Part shown: positions 11,091 to 21,121 of the stretch, one piece after another
How the letters are laid out: every line of letters begins with the position of its first letter
How positions within the stretch are numbered: position 1 is the first letter of the stretch
Source of the DNA: Gracilariopsis chorda
Lineage: Eukaryota; Rhodophyta; Florideophyceae; Gracilariales; Gracilariaceae
Direction of reading: 5' to 3'
DNA: 64,000 bases
Assembly (NCBI GenBank): GCA_003194525.1
Contig: NBIV01000001.1
Location: forward strand, 992,001 to 1,056,000
The notes under the pieces: generated by a model
What the model saw: the letters and a program-made list of their open reading frames with translations, nothing else
What the model was told of the DNA's origin: nothing
Database searches by the model: none
Translations under genes and position numbers: made by a program

Positions 11091-11600
11091 ATGAAGTGGG
11101 TGGTACTATTGATAACAATACTGTTGACGAGCACTACATTAAGCGAAGGATGCCAATGTATACCGGGAAGTTTATCTGTGTTCTACGGGAAGGCGGACAG
11201 CGTGACAAAAGCCACTGTGGTTGATGTGAAGAAACTGTACAAAGACAGGTGCATGGGAGAGAGGAATTGTATACCGAAGGTACCAAGGGGAGCGCCTGCG
11301 GATCGACTAATGTACACGATGAGTGTGTCTCAAGTGTTGAAGGGGTGTGGCCCGTTTGGAATAATGTTTAGGGCTGTTAGCATGATCAATGTGGCGCAGT
11401 GTGGGATGCAATTGAAGGAGGGTCAGGTTTGGATGTTGAATTTGCGCAGGGTGAGCAATGTGAAACTGCAGGTGGGCAACTCTAACGTTTACGAACTTAA
11501 TTTGTGCCAGGGCCACCGGCTTTGGCTTGGGCTGAAGGAGGAGGAGCTTGAGTGGTTGAAGAGGGTTTCCAGGCAAGTTGAGAATCAATGTGTGATATGA
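11091..11600 (+). CDS. Secreted TIMP/netrin (NTR)-like protein
   Basis: Single-exon 169-aa protein. An N-terminal signal peptide (KWVVLLITILLTSTTLSEG) is followed directly by CQCIPG, so cleavage would expose an N-terminal C-x-C-x-P, the hallmark of tissue inhibitors of metalloproteinases, whose first cysteine chelates the protease zinc. The following FYGKADSVTKATVV stretch fits the NTR beta-barrel (F-x-x-AD-x-V-x-x-A), and further cysteines (about 54, 60, 86, 103, 143, 167) would form disulfides. The family identification is from this pattern; that it inhibits a metalloprotease of the cell wall or an invader is inference. The start is the ATG at 11091; the open frame extends 6 codons upstream only to a GTG. 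Confidence 0.7.
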   Translation: MKWVVLLITILLTSTTLSEGCQCIPGSLSVFYGKADSVTKATVVDVKKLYKDRCMGERNCIPKVPRGAPADRLMYTMSVSQVLKGCGPFGIMFRAVSMINVAQCGMQLKEGQVWMLNLRRVSNVKLQVGNSNVYELNLCQGHRLWLGLKEEELEWLKRVSRQVENQCVI

Positions 11601-12289
11601 AGTTGGATTGGGATGGAGGGCGGGGTTTTTGCTTTGGAGGAAGAAGTGCAGGGTGCATTGTGTTTGACATGCATATGCATACGTTTGCAGAAAGCGCGGT
11701 AGAGTGTTGGAGAGCAAGGTATGACGAAGAGCAAGGGCTGCTAAAGTTAGAACACGAGGGGTCAGTTATGCAAACAATCGCGAGTACATACGTTTGACGC
11801 CGCTTTCACGCGGGGAGTGTGGAAGGCGGGGCGAGATTTGAAGTTTTGAAGGCGAGGAAGACGGGGGCCAGCTGGACGGCGGCAACAGCTGCTCCCACAC
11901 GGAGCGCAGTGTGGAGCGCGCCAACACACACTCCCCACAAACGGCAGCAGCGGCAGCGCGAGCGCAGCGCGCCACACGTGAAATTACAGTGGCGCGACGC
12001 TCCGTGACAGCGTAGCAGCGCGCACGCGTCATGCGGAAGCAAACTAAAATTAAGCGCAAAAAGAGCACGGCGCGCGCGCTTGCAGACGACCTTTCGCGCA
12101 GCTCTGCGCGCTTGACGCGCATTGCGCGCGGGATGGCGGTGAGCGTGTTTGACTCGAAAGCGCCACGGTGAACGCCGGAGCGCGCCCAAATATTGTGTGT
12201 GTAGTATTGTACAAACGGCGCCGCGCGCCTGTTTCGTTTCGTGCTCGCATCGCCGTCGCATCGCCGTCGAATCGCAGCCCCCCGTCCCC
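11601..12289. other. GC-rich spacer
   Basis: Rich in gcgcgc and ccgc tracts. Long minus-strand frames here (for example 11806-12492) are Arg/Ala/Cys-rich by-products of that composition. It probably contains the 5' UTR of the membrane-protein gene at 12290. No clear regulatory motif. Confidence 0.45.
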
Positions 12290-13635
12290 ATGGCGCCTGT
12301 CTCCCCCCTCCGTTCCCTGCCCCCCCCCGCCCCGCTGCACAGCTTGCAGCACGCTTCCGCGTGGATTTCGCTGCTGCTGCTGCCCTGCGTGCTCGCGCAT
12401 CTCTTCTTTGCGCGCATGTTTCGCGGAAATAAACGCGGAAACTCGCTCTCCTTCTTCGTCATCGTTCCCACATACGTATCTGCAACGCTCACGCTATGCA
12501 GCGTGCTTTCAATACTGGCGCTTTTCGTTCATCGTCTCGTAACCGATCCGTCGCTCGCTCTCGTATCCAGCAGCGATATCGTGCTATCATTTCTTTCAAT
12601 CCTCGCTCTCTCGTACTCCGGACTGCTCGGACATGATCGTCGTCGCAGAAATGTGGCCGTTTTGCTCGCCAAACTGCCCTGCTTCGGAAACGGCGATCAT
12701 TCCTCATCGCACCAACTACTCGCTGTGGAAAAGTCACCCATGTTGTGTTTTGCGCCGCAGTTCATCGCCCCGCATACCGTGTCTTTCGATCGCAACACGG
12801 AGCCGTCGAATGGCTCCCAACCTTCGTCACTCGACAACCCTCGAGTTACAAGCACCGTTGGAATCACCAAGAATACATTCCTCGAGATTTCGTGTCGCAC
12901 TGCTCATACCTGGCTGTTTGGCCGCCCGAAACGCCAAGCATGGGTAAGTTGATCCATTTCATCCCACCTCACTAATAATCTCATCCATCTGACTGTTTCC
13001 AATTGTTGCAGCCTCTGAATGTGCTCCGAACTTACCGAACCATCGGCAAGCGATTCGTGCTCATCAAGGATCAAACCGTGCAGGACGGCGCAGGAAGCGT
13101 ACTTCTCACACCCACTTTTCTACAATCGCACGAGCTCGACAAGCTGCGCATAGCAAGAGTAGTGCACGAAGCCATGTACAGGTCCGCTCCCTGCATTCTG
13201 CACTCTGTCACTGACAAGTTCCATGCCGCATTATTCCATCGTTTCGCTCAACTGCCAGCAATAATCTGTATGCTGACGGGTGATCTTCGCCATCAAGTGC
13301 AGAAACGCTCTTCTCGACCCTGCACCAATGCGGAGCGTTGCTACGTTACTGAGATGCTTTGGGCGATTGTGGTAGTGGAGGTTCTGGACTATTTGCAGCA
13401 TAAGCGACGCGATTTGCCTATGCTCAAGTGGTTTACCAACTTGCCGTCGTGGCTCTGTCAGAATGATGGAAGTACGATTGATAGACAGATGGACAGCGTG
13501 TTTGAAGCTTGGAAAGCTGGACGAACATGCGGCAAATCTATGTTACGTCCTTGTGACACCGAATGCTGCTGTCACAGTTCGTTCTCGCATACAGGGTGCG
13601 GATGTCAATGTCCGTGCGTTTGCAACTGTCCCTGA
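12290..13635 (+). CDS. Uncharacterised multi-pass membrane protein, 2 exons
   Basis: Not recognised. Exon 1 is 12290-12943, the intron is 12944-13011 (gtaagt...ttgcag, 68 bp, with a ctaat branch-like motif) and exon 2 is 13012-13635; the join is between codons and gives 425 aa. Three hydrophobic segments (about 25-45, 56-80, 95-115) make it an integral membrane protein with a long C-terminal soluble part whose helical HELDKLRIARVVHEAMYRS and LCQNDGSTIDRQM regions look like real protein. The annotated tail (last ~37 residues) is implausibly cysteine-rich; the +1 frame over the same DNA, ending at 13687, reads as an ordinary protein (NLCYVLVTPNAAVTVRS), so the true C-terminus may lie there after a one-base indel near 13515. 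Confidence 0.6.
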
Positions 13636-13774
13636 AAAGAGCAAGCCAAAAGCAAAAAGCACATGTACATATCTTTTTACTGTATAACAAATCACACATG
13701 ATTTTTTTTTTTCTTTCTTCCCTCGTTTTCGACGGTGGCAGCATGGGTGGCGCATCTTAGTTGGCGTGAAAGCG

Positions 13775-14919
13775 TCACATGCTTACGTTAGGTACTGATT
13801 CGAGGCGCGATGATAAACTGCCAAACTTTTCGGTCATGTCGTTAATGAGCTTGTCCAAATAGCGCATGGTACCTGGAGCACGTTGGCTTACAAAGTGCTC
13901 GATGGTTTCGATGACCTGCACGTTGAGAATGACATGCGGCTCACCTGCAAACGTAGTGAAGTTAACGTTGCTTCTGAAAGAGGATAGTCGATTCGCCAAG
14001 TACTGCGCAAACACATACGGTACAGCGGTGTCATCAGTGCCCTACGCGCACAAAGCAACACACGGCGCAAAAGAAACACGCAGTCAGAAAAGAGCAACAA
14101 GCAAATAGCGTTGGTGGGCGCGCTGCAACACATGACGCGTGGCATGCCAATTGCGTTTGTGAAACTTACGTGCATTAGAAGCATATGTCTGTTCCGTGTT
14201 GCTGGCGACATTGCAGAAGGGTACTCCTGAATGAAAGGAATCCAAGTGGCAACTCCAATAACGGCAGCAAGCGACCACGGGCTTCTCAAAAAGGCATGCA
14301 AAGCAAGTGCACCGCCCTGACTGAAGCCCAACAACAAAATACGCTGCGGGTTAACTCCGCGCTCAACCTCGCTTCGAATAATATCATTGACCCTTTCAAC
14401 AGCGTTATCAAACTGAGGTCGATCAATATCAACCAGATTCAAGAGCTGTGCCGGTGTCAACGACGACAAATTGGCAGCAGCACTCTGTCGAAAGGTTCGT
14501 ATATCATACCACGAGCGCAACTGCTTGTCCAAGTAAGTGACGTGGGTAAGCGGGGCAGTAGGGATGATAAACTTTACATAGTTGAGAGAAAAGAAGGACA
14601 AAGCAAGACTGAGAAATCCCCAAGCCTCTCCCGTAGAGCCCATGCCATGTAGAATGATGACGGTTGCAGGTTGCTCGTTCCGCAACACCGGCAAGATGGT
14701 GTAGCCCTCACCGCCAACGCCGTCGCCCTGGCGGGGCTGTCTGTCGGTCGGGACGGGGAGAAGCGGGAGAAACGGGAGAAGGGAGTTTTCTGCCGCGGCG
14801 GCAGAGAAGAGGGCGAGGAGGCATAAGAGCAACGCAGATGAGCACGAGGCGGGGGGGGACGATGAGTGTGGTACATGGGACGGGTGCAAGCGGCAATAGC
14901 GCGAGGCGGCATCAGGCAT
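13775..14919 (-). CDS. Acyl-protein thioesterase / carboxylesterase-like hydrolase, secretory, 2 exons
   Basis: An alpha/beta hydrolase of the LYPLA (acyl-protein thioesterase/lysophospholipase) family, which removes fatty acyl groups from proteins or lysolipids. Exon 1 is 14919-14170, the intron is 14169-14042 (gtaagt...gtag, 128 bp), exon 2 is 14041-13775, joined between codons. It shows the oxyanion motif ILHGMGSTGEAW, nucleophile elbow GFSQGG (Ser about 200), acid GTDDTAVPY (first residues of exon 2) and the catalytic His in EPHVI. I prefer the ATG at 14919 because it gives a signal peptide or anchor (ALLLCLLALFSAAAA); an in-frame ATG at 14991 would only add a basic extension. A secretory location is unusual, since animal and plant APTs are mostly cytosolic. 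Family call firm, substrate unknown. Confidence 0.87.
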
Positions 14920-15131
14920 GGCGCAACGCGGTGCGGCAAAAAGGGTTAGACGTCTGTAACGGCAGCGAGTGCGACTGCGTTGCGTTCGCATTGGGAGACG
15001 CCCACAGTGTGTGGAGTGCACTCCGCGGAGTTAGTACTGACTGACACGAAACGAAACAAAAGGAAGAGAAAGAAAAGACACGAAACGAAACAAAAGGAAG
15101 AGAAAAAATAAAAAAGGAGAGCTTAGCGCGA

Positions 15132-15238
15132 CGCTGACGACGGGGTTCGAACCCGCGCGGGAATATCCCATCAGATGACGTGTTCATGCCGGGTGGCGGA
15201 ATTCAAGTCTGACGCCTTAACCACTCGGCCACATCAGC
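15132..15238 (-). tRNA. tRNA-Ser (UGA anticodon) with a 25-nt intron
   Basis: Read on the minus strand: acceptor stem GCTGATG pairs with CGTCAGC (one G-U), discriminator G, D-arm GCCGAGTGGTTAAGGC, anticodon stem TCAGA/TCTGA with loop CTTGAAA, a serine-type long variable arm (GGGA/TCCC) and T-arm with GGGTTCGAACCCC. The intron (15177-15201 on the plus strand) lies after position 37, the canonical eukaryotic site, and removing it leaves an 82-nt tRNA. No CCA is encoded, as expected for a nuclear tRNA gene. Confidence 0.93.
15177..15201 (-). other. Canonical tRNA intron
   Basis: These 25 nt interrupt the anticodon loop of tRNA-Ser between positions 37 and 38. Splicing restores a 7-nt loop with anticodon UGA. 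Confidence 0.85.
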
Positions 15239-15416
15239 GTGTGTGCGTTGCTGTCACATCGCCGTTCACCCTGTGTTTTTATACGCACACCGCCTTCGTG
15301 GCGCGCAGAGAAGAAGAGCAATGCTCCTGGAAAACGAGCAGCAGCTCCTCGGCCACAAGACAGAAATGAAAGAGGTGCACTTTATGTTATGATACATACA
15401 TGTGACACGCAGTTGG

Positions 15417-16367
15417 TCAATCTCCGCCGTCAACGGCGCTGCGTTTCCGGCTGTCCGCACGGTCAGTCACATCCGCCGCCACAGTGGCGGCTGCCATCGC
15501 GCGCTGCTCTGCGGCGCGTTCGTCAGCGCTGCGATCGGCACTAAGCTTCGCACCCCCCTCACTCTCATTGTTCGGCACATGCTTTCTTCTCCTACCAACA
15601 ATACTAGCTCTAACCCCCGACCACAAAGCCGTAGCCACGCTATCCTGCACATCAGTGTCGTCCACGACGGCTTGAACCGCCTCAGTAAGATAAACTCTAG
15701 CACTTTCCTTACTCTGTTCCTTGTCAAACACAGCCGAAACATAGTCAGATCCCTGTTGTCTAACACTATCCCACTGCAGAGCGTCGTTCAACACGCGCGC
15801 AGTCCACTCCACCGCGCGTTCATAAAAGTGATCATCCTGCAACAAGCCAAGCACAGCGTGCTTCAAAAGCGCCTCAACTTGTTCGCCAGTAGCCCTATCT
15901 TGCAGCAAACCCCTCACCATAACAGCCGCCTGCATCTGCAACTGCTGCTCCTGCAAGGAAGCCGCCGCAACCTCCGCGCCTTCAACAGCGCCCCACCTCT
16001 TGATGCGCGGCCAACACACCGCCACGCCGCCCAACAGCAGCAGCGCGCCGCCGATGAGAACGCGCGCGCGGTTCAAGCCGCGCTTTTCCAGCGCCCTTTC
16101 CAGGTCGTGGTAGGAGAGTAGCAGACGCGCACGCGGGTCCGTTCCCCACGTGGCCGGGTCGGTGTGCGAGTGCGCGCCGGCCTGCGCGCGCGCGCTGGCC
16201 TGTCGCGCGGCGTCGGCGCGGGGGGACGGCGGCGGCGGACGCCATGCGCGCGACTGGCGGTGCGGCCAGGGCGGCAGCGGCGCGCGTGGCAGCGGCGCGT
16301 GCTGCGGCGCCGGCGCGGCGAACGAACGTTGCAGAGCGCGCGCCACGGGGCGCACAGCGCGCAACAT
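15417..16367 (-). CDS. Uncharacterised organellar single-pass membrane protein
   Basis: Not recognised. The single-exon frame of 316 aa opens with an Arg/Ala/Pro-rich stretch (LRAVRPVARALQRSFAAPAP) typical of mitochondrial presequences. One transmembrane helix follows (ARVLIGGALLLLGGVAVCW, about 102-120), then a mostly helical soluble region (about 125-260) with LKHAVLGLLQDDHFYERAVEWTARVLNDALQ, and a polar, charged tail. This layout suggests an inner-membrane or thylakoid protein. No catalytic motif is visible. Confidence that it is a gene comes from length, targeting signal and helical amphipathic composition. Confidence 0.65.
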   Translation of the reverse strand: MLRAVRPVARALQRSFAAPAPQHAPLPRAPLPPWPHRQSRAWRPPPPSPRADAARQASARAQAGAHSHTDPATWGTDPRARLLLSYHDLERALEKRGLNRARVLIGGALLLLGGVAVCWPRIKRWGAVEGAEVAAASLQEQQLQMQAAVMVRGLLQDRATGEQVEALLKHAVLGLLQDDHFYERAVEWTARVLNDALQWDSVRQQGSDYVSAVFDKEQSKESARVYLTEAVQAVVDDTDVQDSVATALWSGVRASIVGRRRKHVPNNESEGGAKLSADRSADERAAEQRAMAAATVAADVTDRADSRKRSAVDGGD

Positions 16368-16370
16368 CAG

Positions 16371-16615
16371 TCAGCGAAGCGGAAGCGCGGCCGTGGGGCG
16401 GGGGGCGCAGCCGGCCGTGAAGCGAAAGCGCAGTGCGTCGCGAAGCGAAAGCGCAGCCAGCCGTGAAGCGAAAGCCGAAGCGAAAGCCGAAGCGAAATCC
16501 AAAGCCAAAGCCAAAGCGCAGTCAGGCGCGAAGCGAAAGCCAAAGCGCACTCCGCGCGAAGCGAAAGGCGCACGCGCGAAGCGCAAAGCTCAGACAGCCG
16601 CAGCCAGGCAGCAAC
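16371..16615. repeat. Degenerate gcgaaagc/gaagccgaagc simple-repeat tract
   Basis: Imperfect tandem copies of an 8-12 nt unit built on gaagcgaaagc fill the spacer between the 316-aa gene and the protease gene. It is open in several frames on both strands (Lys/Ala/Arg-rich), which is a repeat artefact and not a gene. Confidence 0.8.
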
Positions 16616-16678
16616 CAAAAAGCACCACCAGCGACCAACAAGAAGCGCTCAAAAATAACACAAAAACAAAGCCAGCAG

Positions 16679-18899
16679 TCACAGACCGCTGTCGCCGCCC
16701 ACGGCGCGCGGCGACTCGAGCACGGCATCAGCACCGGTGGCGCGTTGCGCTTCGCGCCGCTTGTCCGGCGCAGCGCTCATCCGCAGCTCGCGCAGCTCTC
16801 CCCTCACAGCCAGTCGCACCTGCTCGCCCGTCAGACTCTCGTACTTGAGCAGCGCGTCCGCCAATCGATGCAGCTCCTGCTCGCGCCTTTTCAGCAGCCG
16901 CTTCACCCGCGTGTACGACTCATCCACAATCCGTTTCACTTCGCCTTCAATGACGGCGCGAGTTTCCCCGCTTTCCCGCTCCTTGTCGTACACCACCATG
17001 CCCAGCTTCTCCGACATGCCGTACCGCGTCACCATCGCTTCCGCCAGTTTGGTCGCTTGTTCAAAGTCTGAAGACGCCCCACTTGATACTTGTTCCGCCC
17101 CGAATATCAGTTCCTCCGCCGCCCGCCCGCCCATGCATACGTCTATCTTCGCGATCATCTGCGCTTTCGACATCGACGTCATGTCCCTTGCCGGCAGCTG
17201 AGCAACCAGCCCTAGCGCCTGTCCACGCGGCATGATAGTGGCCTTGTGCACGGGGAACGCATCCTTCGTATAAACGCAGCACAACGCATGGCCACCCTCG
17301 TGATAAGCAGTCATCCGTCTAGTTTCCTCGCTCAGCGCCGCTGATTTTCGTTCCGCTCCCATCATGATCCTGTCCTTTGCGAATTCCAAGTGGCTCATCG
17401 TAACCGCCACAAATTCGTCCACCGCCGCTTTCAACGCCGCAATGTTAACCAAGTTCGCCAACTCAGCGCCCGAAAACCCAGGCGTCCCTCGCGCAATGAT
17501 CTCCAAATCAACATCCTCATGCAGCGGAATCTTCTTTGTATGCGCTTCCAGAATTTCCACACGGCCCCTTACGTCCGGGTTTGGCACCACCACATGCCGG
17601 TCAAATCTTCCCGGCCGTATCAAAGCCTTGTCCAAACTCTCCGGAAAGTTCGTCGCTCCAATCACAACAATGCCCTCACTAGACTGAAACCCGTCCATTT
17701 CAACAAGGAATTGATTCAACGTCATCGTCAAAAAGCGCTGGTCCTTTGGATTTCGTTTCCCTCCAATCGCATCAATCTCGTCAATAAACACAATACATGG
17801 AGCATGCTGTTTCGCTACCGCGAACAACTCCCTCACCCGTTTCGCCCCAACCCCGACAAACATCTCCTCAAACTCCGACCCACTTGCGTAAAAGAACGGC
17901 CGTTTGGCTTCCCCAGCAATCGCACGCGCCAGTAATGTCTTTCCCGTTCCAGGTGGTCCCATCAGAAGCACCCCCTTCGGTAGCTTTCCGCCCAATCTAG
18001 TAAACGCAGACGGCTGACGAAGGAAGTGAACAATTTCCTCGAGCTCCGCTTTCGCCTCGTCGCACCCCTTCACGTCGTCAAATGTCGTTGCGTCCCCGAT
18101 CTCTGGTTCAGGCGCCTTGTCCATGTTTATGCCCATTCCGCGCGACATGCCGCGTTCCTCCATCATCATCCCTAGAAATCCCAGCACAAAGAACGTTACG
18201 CCCAGCGCCCGAAACTGTGCGCCATAGCTGAGACAGCATTGACGGCTCTGCTAACGCCACATGTAGCGGAGCTGCTGCCGTTCCAGACATCACACCCCCG
18301 TTTGCCCCGTTCGCCCATAATGCACCCGCACGTCCCCCCAGTGCATTAGCTACAGCAGAAGTGCCATTTGTGCCTGCTCCTAGACCTGCTGCACCGCTAA
18401 CCCCGACGCTACCGGACACAGCGGCGTTACCAATACCATCCAGCGCACCGCCTAAGCCACCAACCTTCGACGCTGTTTGCGCGCCCATGCTTGCAGTTCG
18501 CGCGCCGGTACCAGAAACAGACCCGATCAGTTTTGGAAGGTTCACTCTTTCAATGGCTCCCGTCTTCACCAATGCCTTCACATACTCCCTGATAACATTG
18601 TCACCCGCCGCGTACTTGCCTAGTTCAACGCGACGCACAACTTCATCTGGTTTTAATCTGCCGAGGGCGCGTAAGTACACTGCTTGTATTTCGGGGTCGT
18701 GTGCGCGGTTATTAGCTTCATCCAACAGTCGTTTCAGGCGTCGTTCCTGCGCGTCTGGCAGTAACGACCATTTTCGTCGCTGCTGGAAATTGATGGCTCG
18801 AAGACGTAGAGTGGTTGAATGGCTTGCTGTGCTGTATAGCGGTCTTGTTCTTGGTGTGCGCAGATGGGTCCGAAGCGCGAATGAAGCTGAGGATGTCAT
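16679..18899 (-). CDS. YME1: Mitochondrial i-AAA (FtsH/YME1-type) metalloprotease, frame-disrupted
   Basis: ATP-dependent zinc protease of the mitochondrial inner membrane that degrades unfolded or regulatory membrane proteins. The N-terminal frame (18899 down to about 18213) holds a Ser/Arg/Thr-rich presequence, a helical region, a Gly/Ala-rich linker and the YME1-type [19 protein letters not shown] lead-in. The C-terminal frame (from about 18211 to 16679) continues with the transmembrane segment [15 protein letters not shown], Walker A GPPGTGKT, Walker [10 protein letters not shown], the second region of homology, and zinc site HEGGH with downstream Asp ligand (KIDVCMGG). The two frames differ by +1 at about 18212, inside a TTT run, with no splice signals of suitable length. 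Everything else is intact, so I treat it as one gene with a one-base indel, sequence error or frameshift event. The i-AAA type is inferred from the single predicted membrane span and the lead-in motif. Confidence 0.9.
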
Positions 18900-19627
18900 C
18901 TTTGAGTACTATTGGATGCGGTGTTGACGGGGGTCTGCGGCGTTACGGTGCCGTGAAAGTAGGGTGGTGGAGGATAAAAGTCTCCCCAAATGAGTGGATT
19001 CGGTTTTCGTGTAATTTCATGGACATCACTTTTTGCGCAGGATGATCAGGTGACAAATGAAACTTACGTTAGACTGCTAGCAATCCCTTTGCCAGACTAT
19101 CGTATGATATACGGCACATGGAGCAAGGCACCAACGATACGGCATGCCAATCACGAGGGTTGAACCACCGGCGATTGTCCCGCAAATGGCTTTGGAATAG
19201 GAGGGCAGCGGCTAGCCTTCCGTCACAGACCGATTGCCACACTAACTGCTACAGGAGTATGGATTGAAGGTTATCATTCGGCGCACTTCAGCCTCCTGAA
19301 AGTAAGGCTTGTTGCCCTTATCGCTCATAAAGATACTTCGTAGTTCGTTGCCCGCACGGGTCCCACGCAACCGGAGCGTTTCAGCGATATGCTTCGATGA
19401 ATAATATGGATATATCCTACGATAGATAGGAAACAGTGTGCAAGTTTCTATGTAGAATCGTGTTACTCGGAACTCCTTTGAGCTTCGCTTGGAGTTGCGC
19501 TATCTACTCTTTGTAACGCTCACTTACAGTGGCCGACGTACACGAACTGAAGTACTCTCTAGGTGTCCTGCTGCGGAAGGTAGGACCAAACATGCATTTG
19601 CAGCGCTAACGATGTTCATCTGAATCC

Positions 19628-19765
19628 AGGGGTGTAACCAGTCTGAGGGGGAGGGACTGTCGTTCAACATTACAATCCCAATCTCGATAGCAATCCGATT
19701 ACAATCTTTGGTAGAAGACGCACTTGCACACAATCAGTTTACTCAGATTGTACTATCATTGTCTT
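19628..19765 (+). repeat. Dispersed repeat, copy A
   Basis: Shares with 54958-55120 an ordered series of blocks: ccaggggtg, aacca, tctgaggg, attacaatc, gcaatccgatt and caatct, closing with ctatcatt or its equivalent. Copy A lacks about 40 bp present in copy B. Probably a small non-autonomous transposon remnant; ends are not defined. Confidence 0.55.
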
Positions 19766-21038
19766 TGTATTATCTAAACGCATTTCTAACGCAATGATGT
19801 CTATCAGCCGGCCTACTTTTCGCTTTTTACAAGCGCAAATGCTTCTTGAGCAAGTTGCAGCTCCCAAAACCATTCACCCGCAAAAATATAGTTGCCTCAA
19901 AGAGCTTAAGCGTTGTTCGCATTCAGTTTTAGCAAATGCGATCGACTCACGGTCGCCGTACCATTCTTCTTGATGAGTCGGATCTGTGTGTATGTATTTC
20001 GCCAACGCGTAAACCCCCTGTTTGGGGGTTGGTGATGAGAGTGGGCTGTCCATTGTGCGGGAAGGAGAACACATCGGATCACATGCTTGGGGCTCTTTTT
20101 CAGAGGCGCATTGAACGGTTGTTGTTCGAAAGTTGTGTGGAAAGAGAGAAGGGTTACACGACTTTTTAATGCCTTCTAAAGGTGTTGTTTACGAGAGATA
20201 TGGCTGTTTCTAACGGAAGATTGATGCTTGAACGGCATAAAACGGGTCCCAAAAGATGTCGTTGAGAGTTATTGTAAACTTCAATTCAACACCTCAATTG
20301 CAACCTCCACCCGCAGTTTCATACGATAGAACTCTTTTTCTGAACATCATCGCCGAGATTACGGTCGGTCAGACTTTTGCCTTGGACTAGGGTTTGTGCA
20401 TTAATAAGATTGCAATAACAAGACTGCGGAAAATATTTGGCTGAGAGAAGTCATCGAGGTGAAGTTGGCTCCTGTCGAACCACCAAATCATGAACTGCAA
20501 ACAACTTATCACCCACATACTCCCACAAACGTCATAGCTTCTTGAACTTTAATGAACACAGACAAACCGGTTCAATTCTTGTCAAGCGTTATGACGATCA
20601 AGGAGATACTGTAGTGGAGCTGCGTCCACGCTTCGAGTATTTGCGTCCTTACCTTCCACCCCTGGGTAGAAGCCTTCCTATACAGCAGCATAGGTTGATT
20701 ATCGGAAGCCAGCTGCACGAACGGAGAGTGCTACACTCCATTGGTCCGCAACTCAGATGTGTTCACTTTATGACAAGACACATTTAAAGATTGATGCCGT
20801 TCTTGGACATGAGGCTGTGAATCCAATATGGTTTTTTGTACTGACACGGAAACAACGCCCTGATTCGAACGATTCTCGGAATGAAACACGCAACTTTCTT
20901 TCTTCCATTGCACGAACGTACAACGCAAGCGATATCAGCGGTAAACGTCGATGAGTGCACAGGTGGAAAATAATGCGTTATGTGGGAGAGAGACGAGCTG
21001 CCGTGTATGGAACGGAGACTGACGACTGTGCCAGTCGG

Positions 21039-21045
21039 TATAAAT
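21039..21045 (+). promoter_or_regulatory. TATA box for the coiled-coil protein gene
   Basis: The sequence tataaat lies 83 bp before the ATG at 21122, a normal core-promoter distance. Motif match only. Confidence 0.45.
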
Positions 21046-21121
21046 GGGAGTCTAACGCCTACCGTTGACCTCTCCTCCCGTCTGGTCACCGCAACGCGCA
21101 AAGAACCTCCCAGTATTCAAC

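Larger units (their letters stand above)
18900..21121. other. 2.2-kb spacer with repeat debris
   Basis: No gene is supported. It holds a diverged copy of the dispersed repeat also seen near 54958 (listed separately), a short GC hairpin near 20010-20030 (ccccctgtttggggg) and, at its right end, the TATA box of the coiled-coil gene. Confidence 0.45.

Noticed and set aside
11806-12492. 228-codon minus-strand frame
   Set aside because: Arg/Ala/Cys-rich shadow of GC-rich DNA that overlaps the start of a supported plus-strand gene.
16150-17071. Lys/Ala/Arg-rich plus-strand frames (232 and 212 codons)
   Set aside because: Created by the gcgaaagc simple repeat and by reading across the opposite strand of supported genes.
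19936-20169. CPLCGKENTSDHML-like fragment resembling a reverse-transcriptase zinc finger
   Set aside because: Only about 15 residues fit and there is no adjacent RT or endonuclease coding; too weak to call a retrotransposon.
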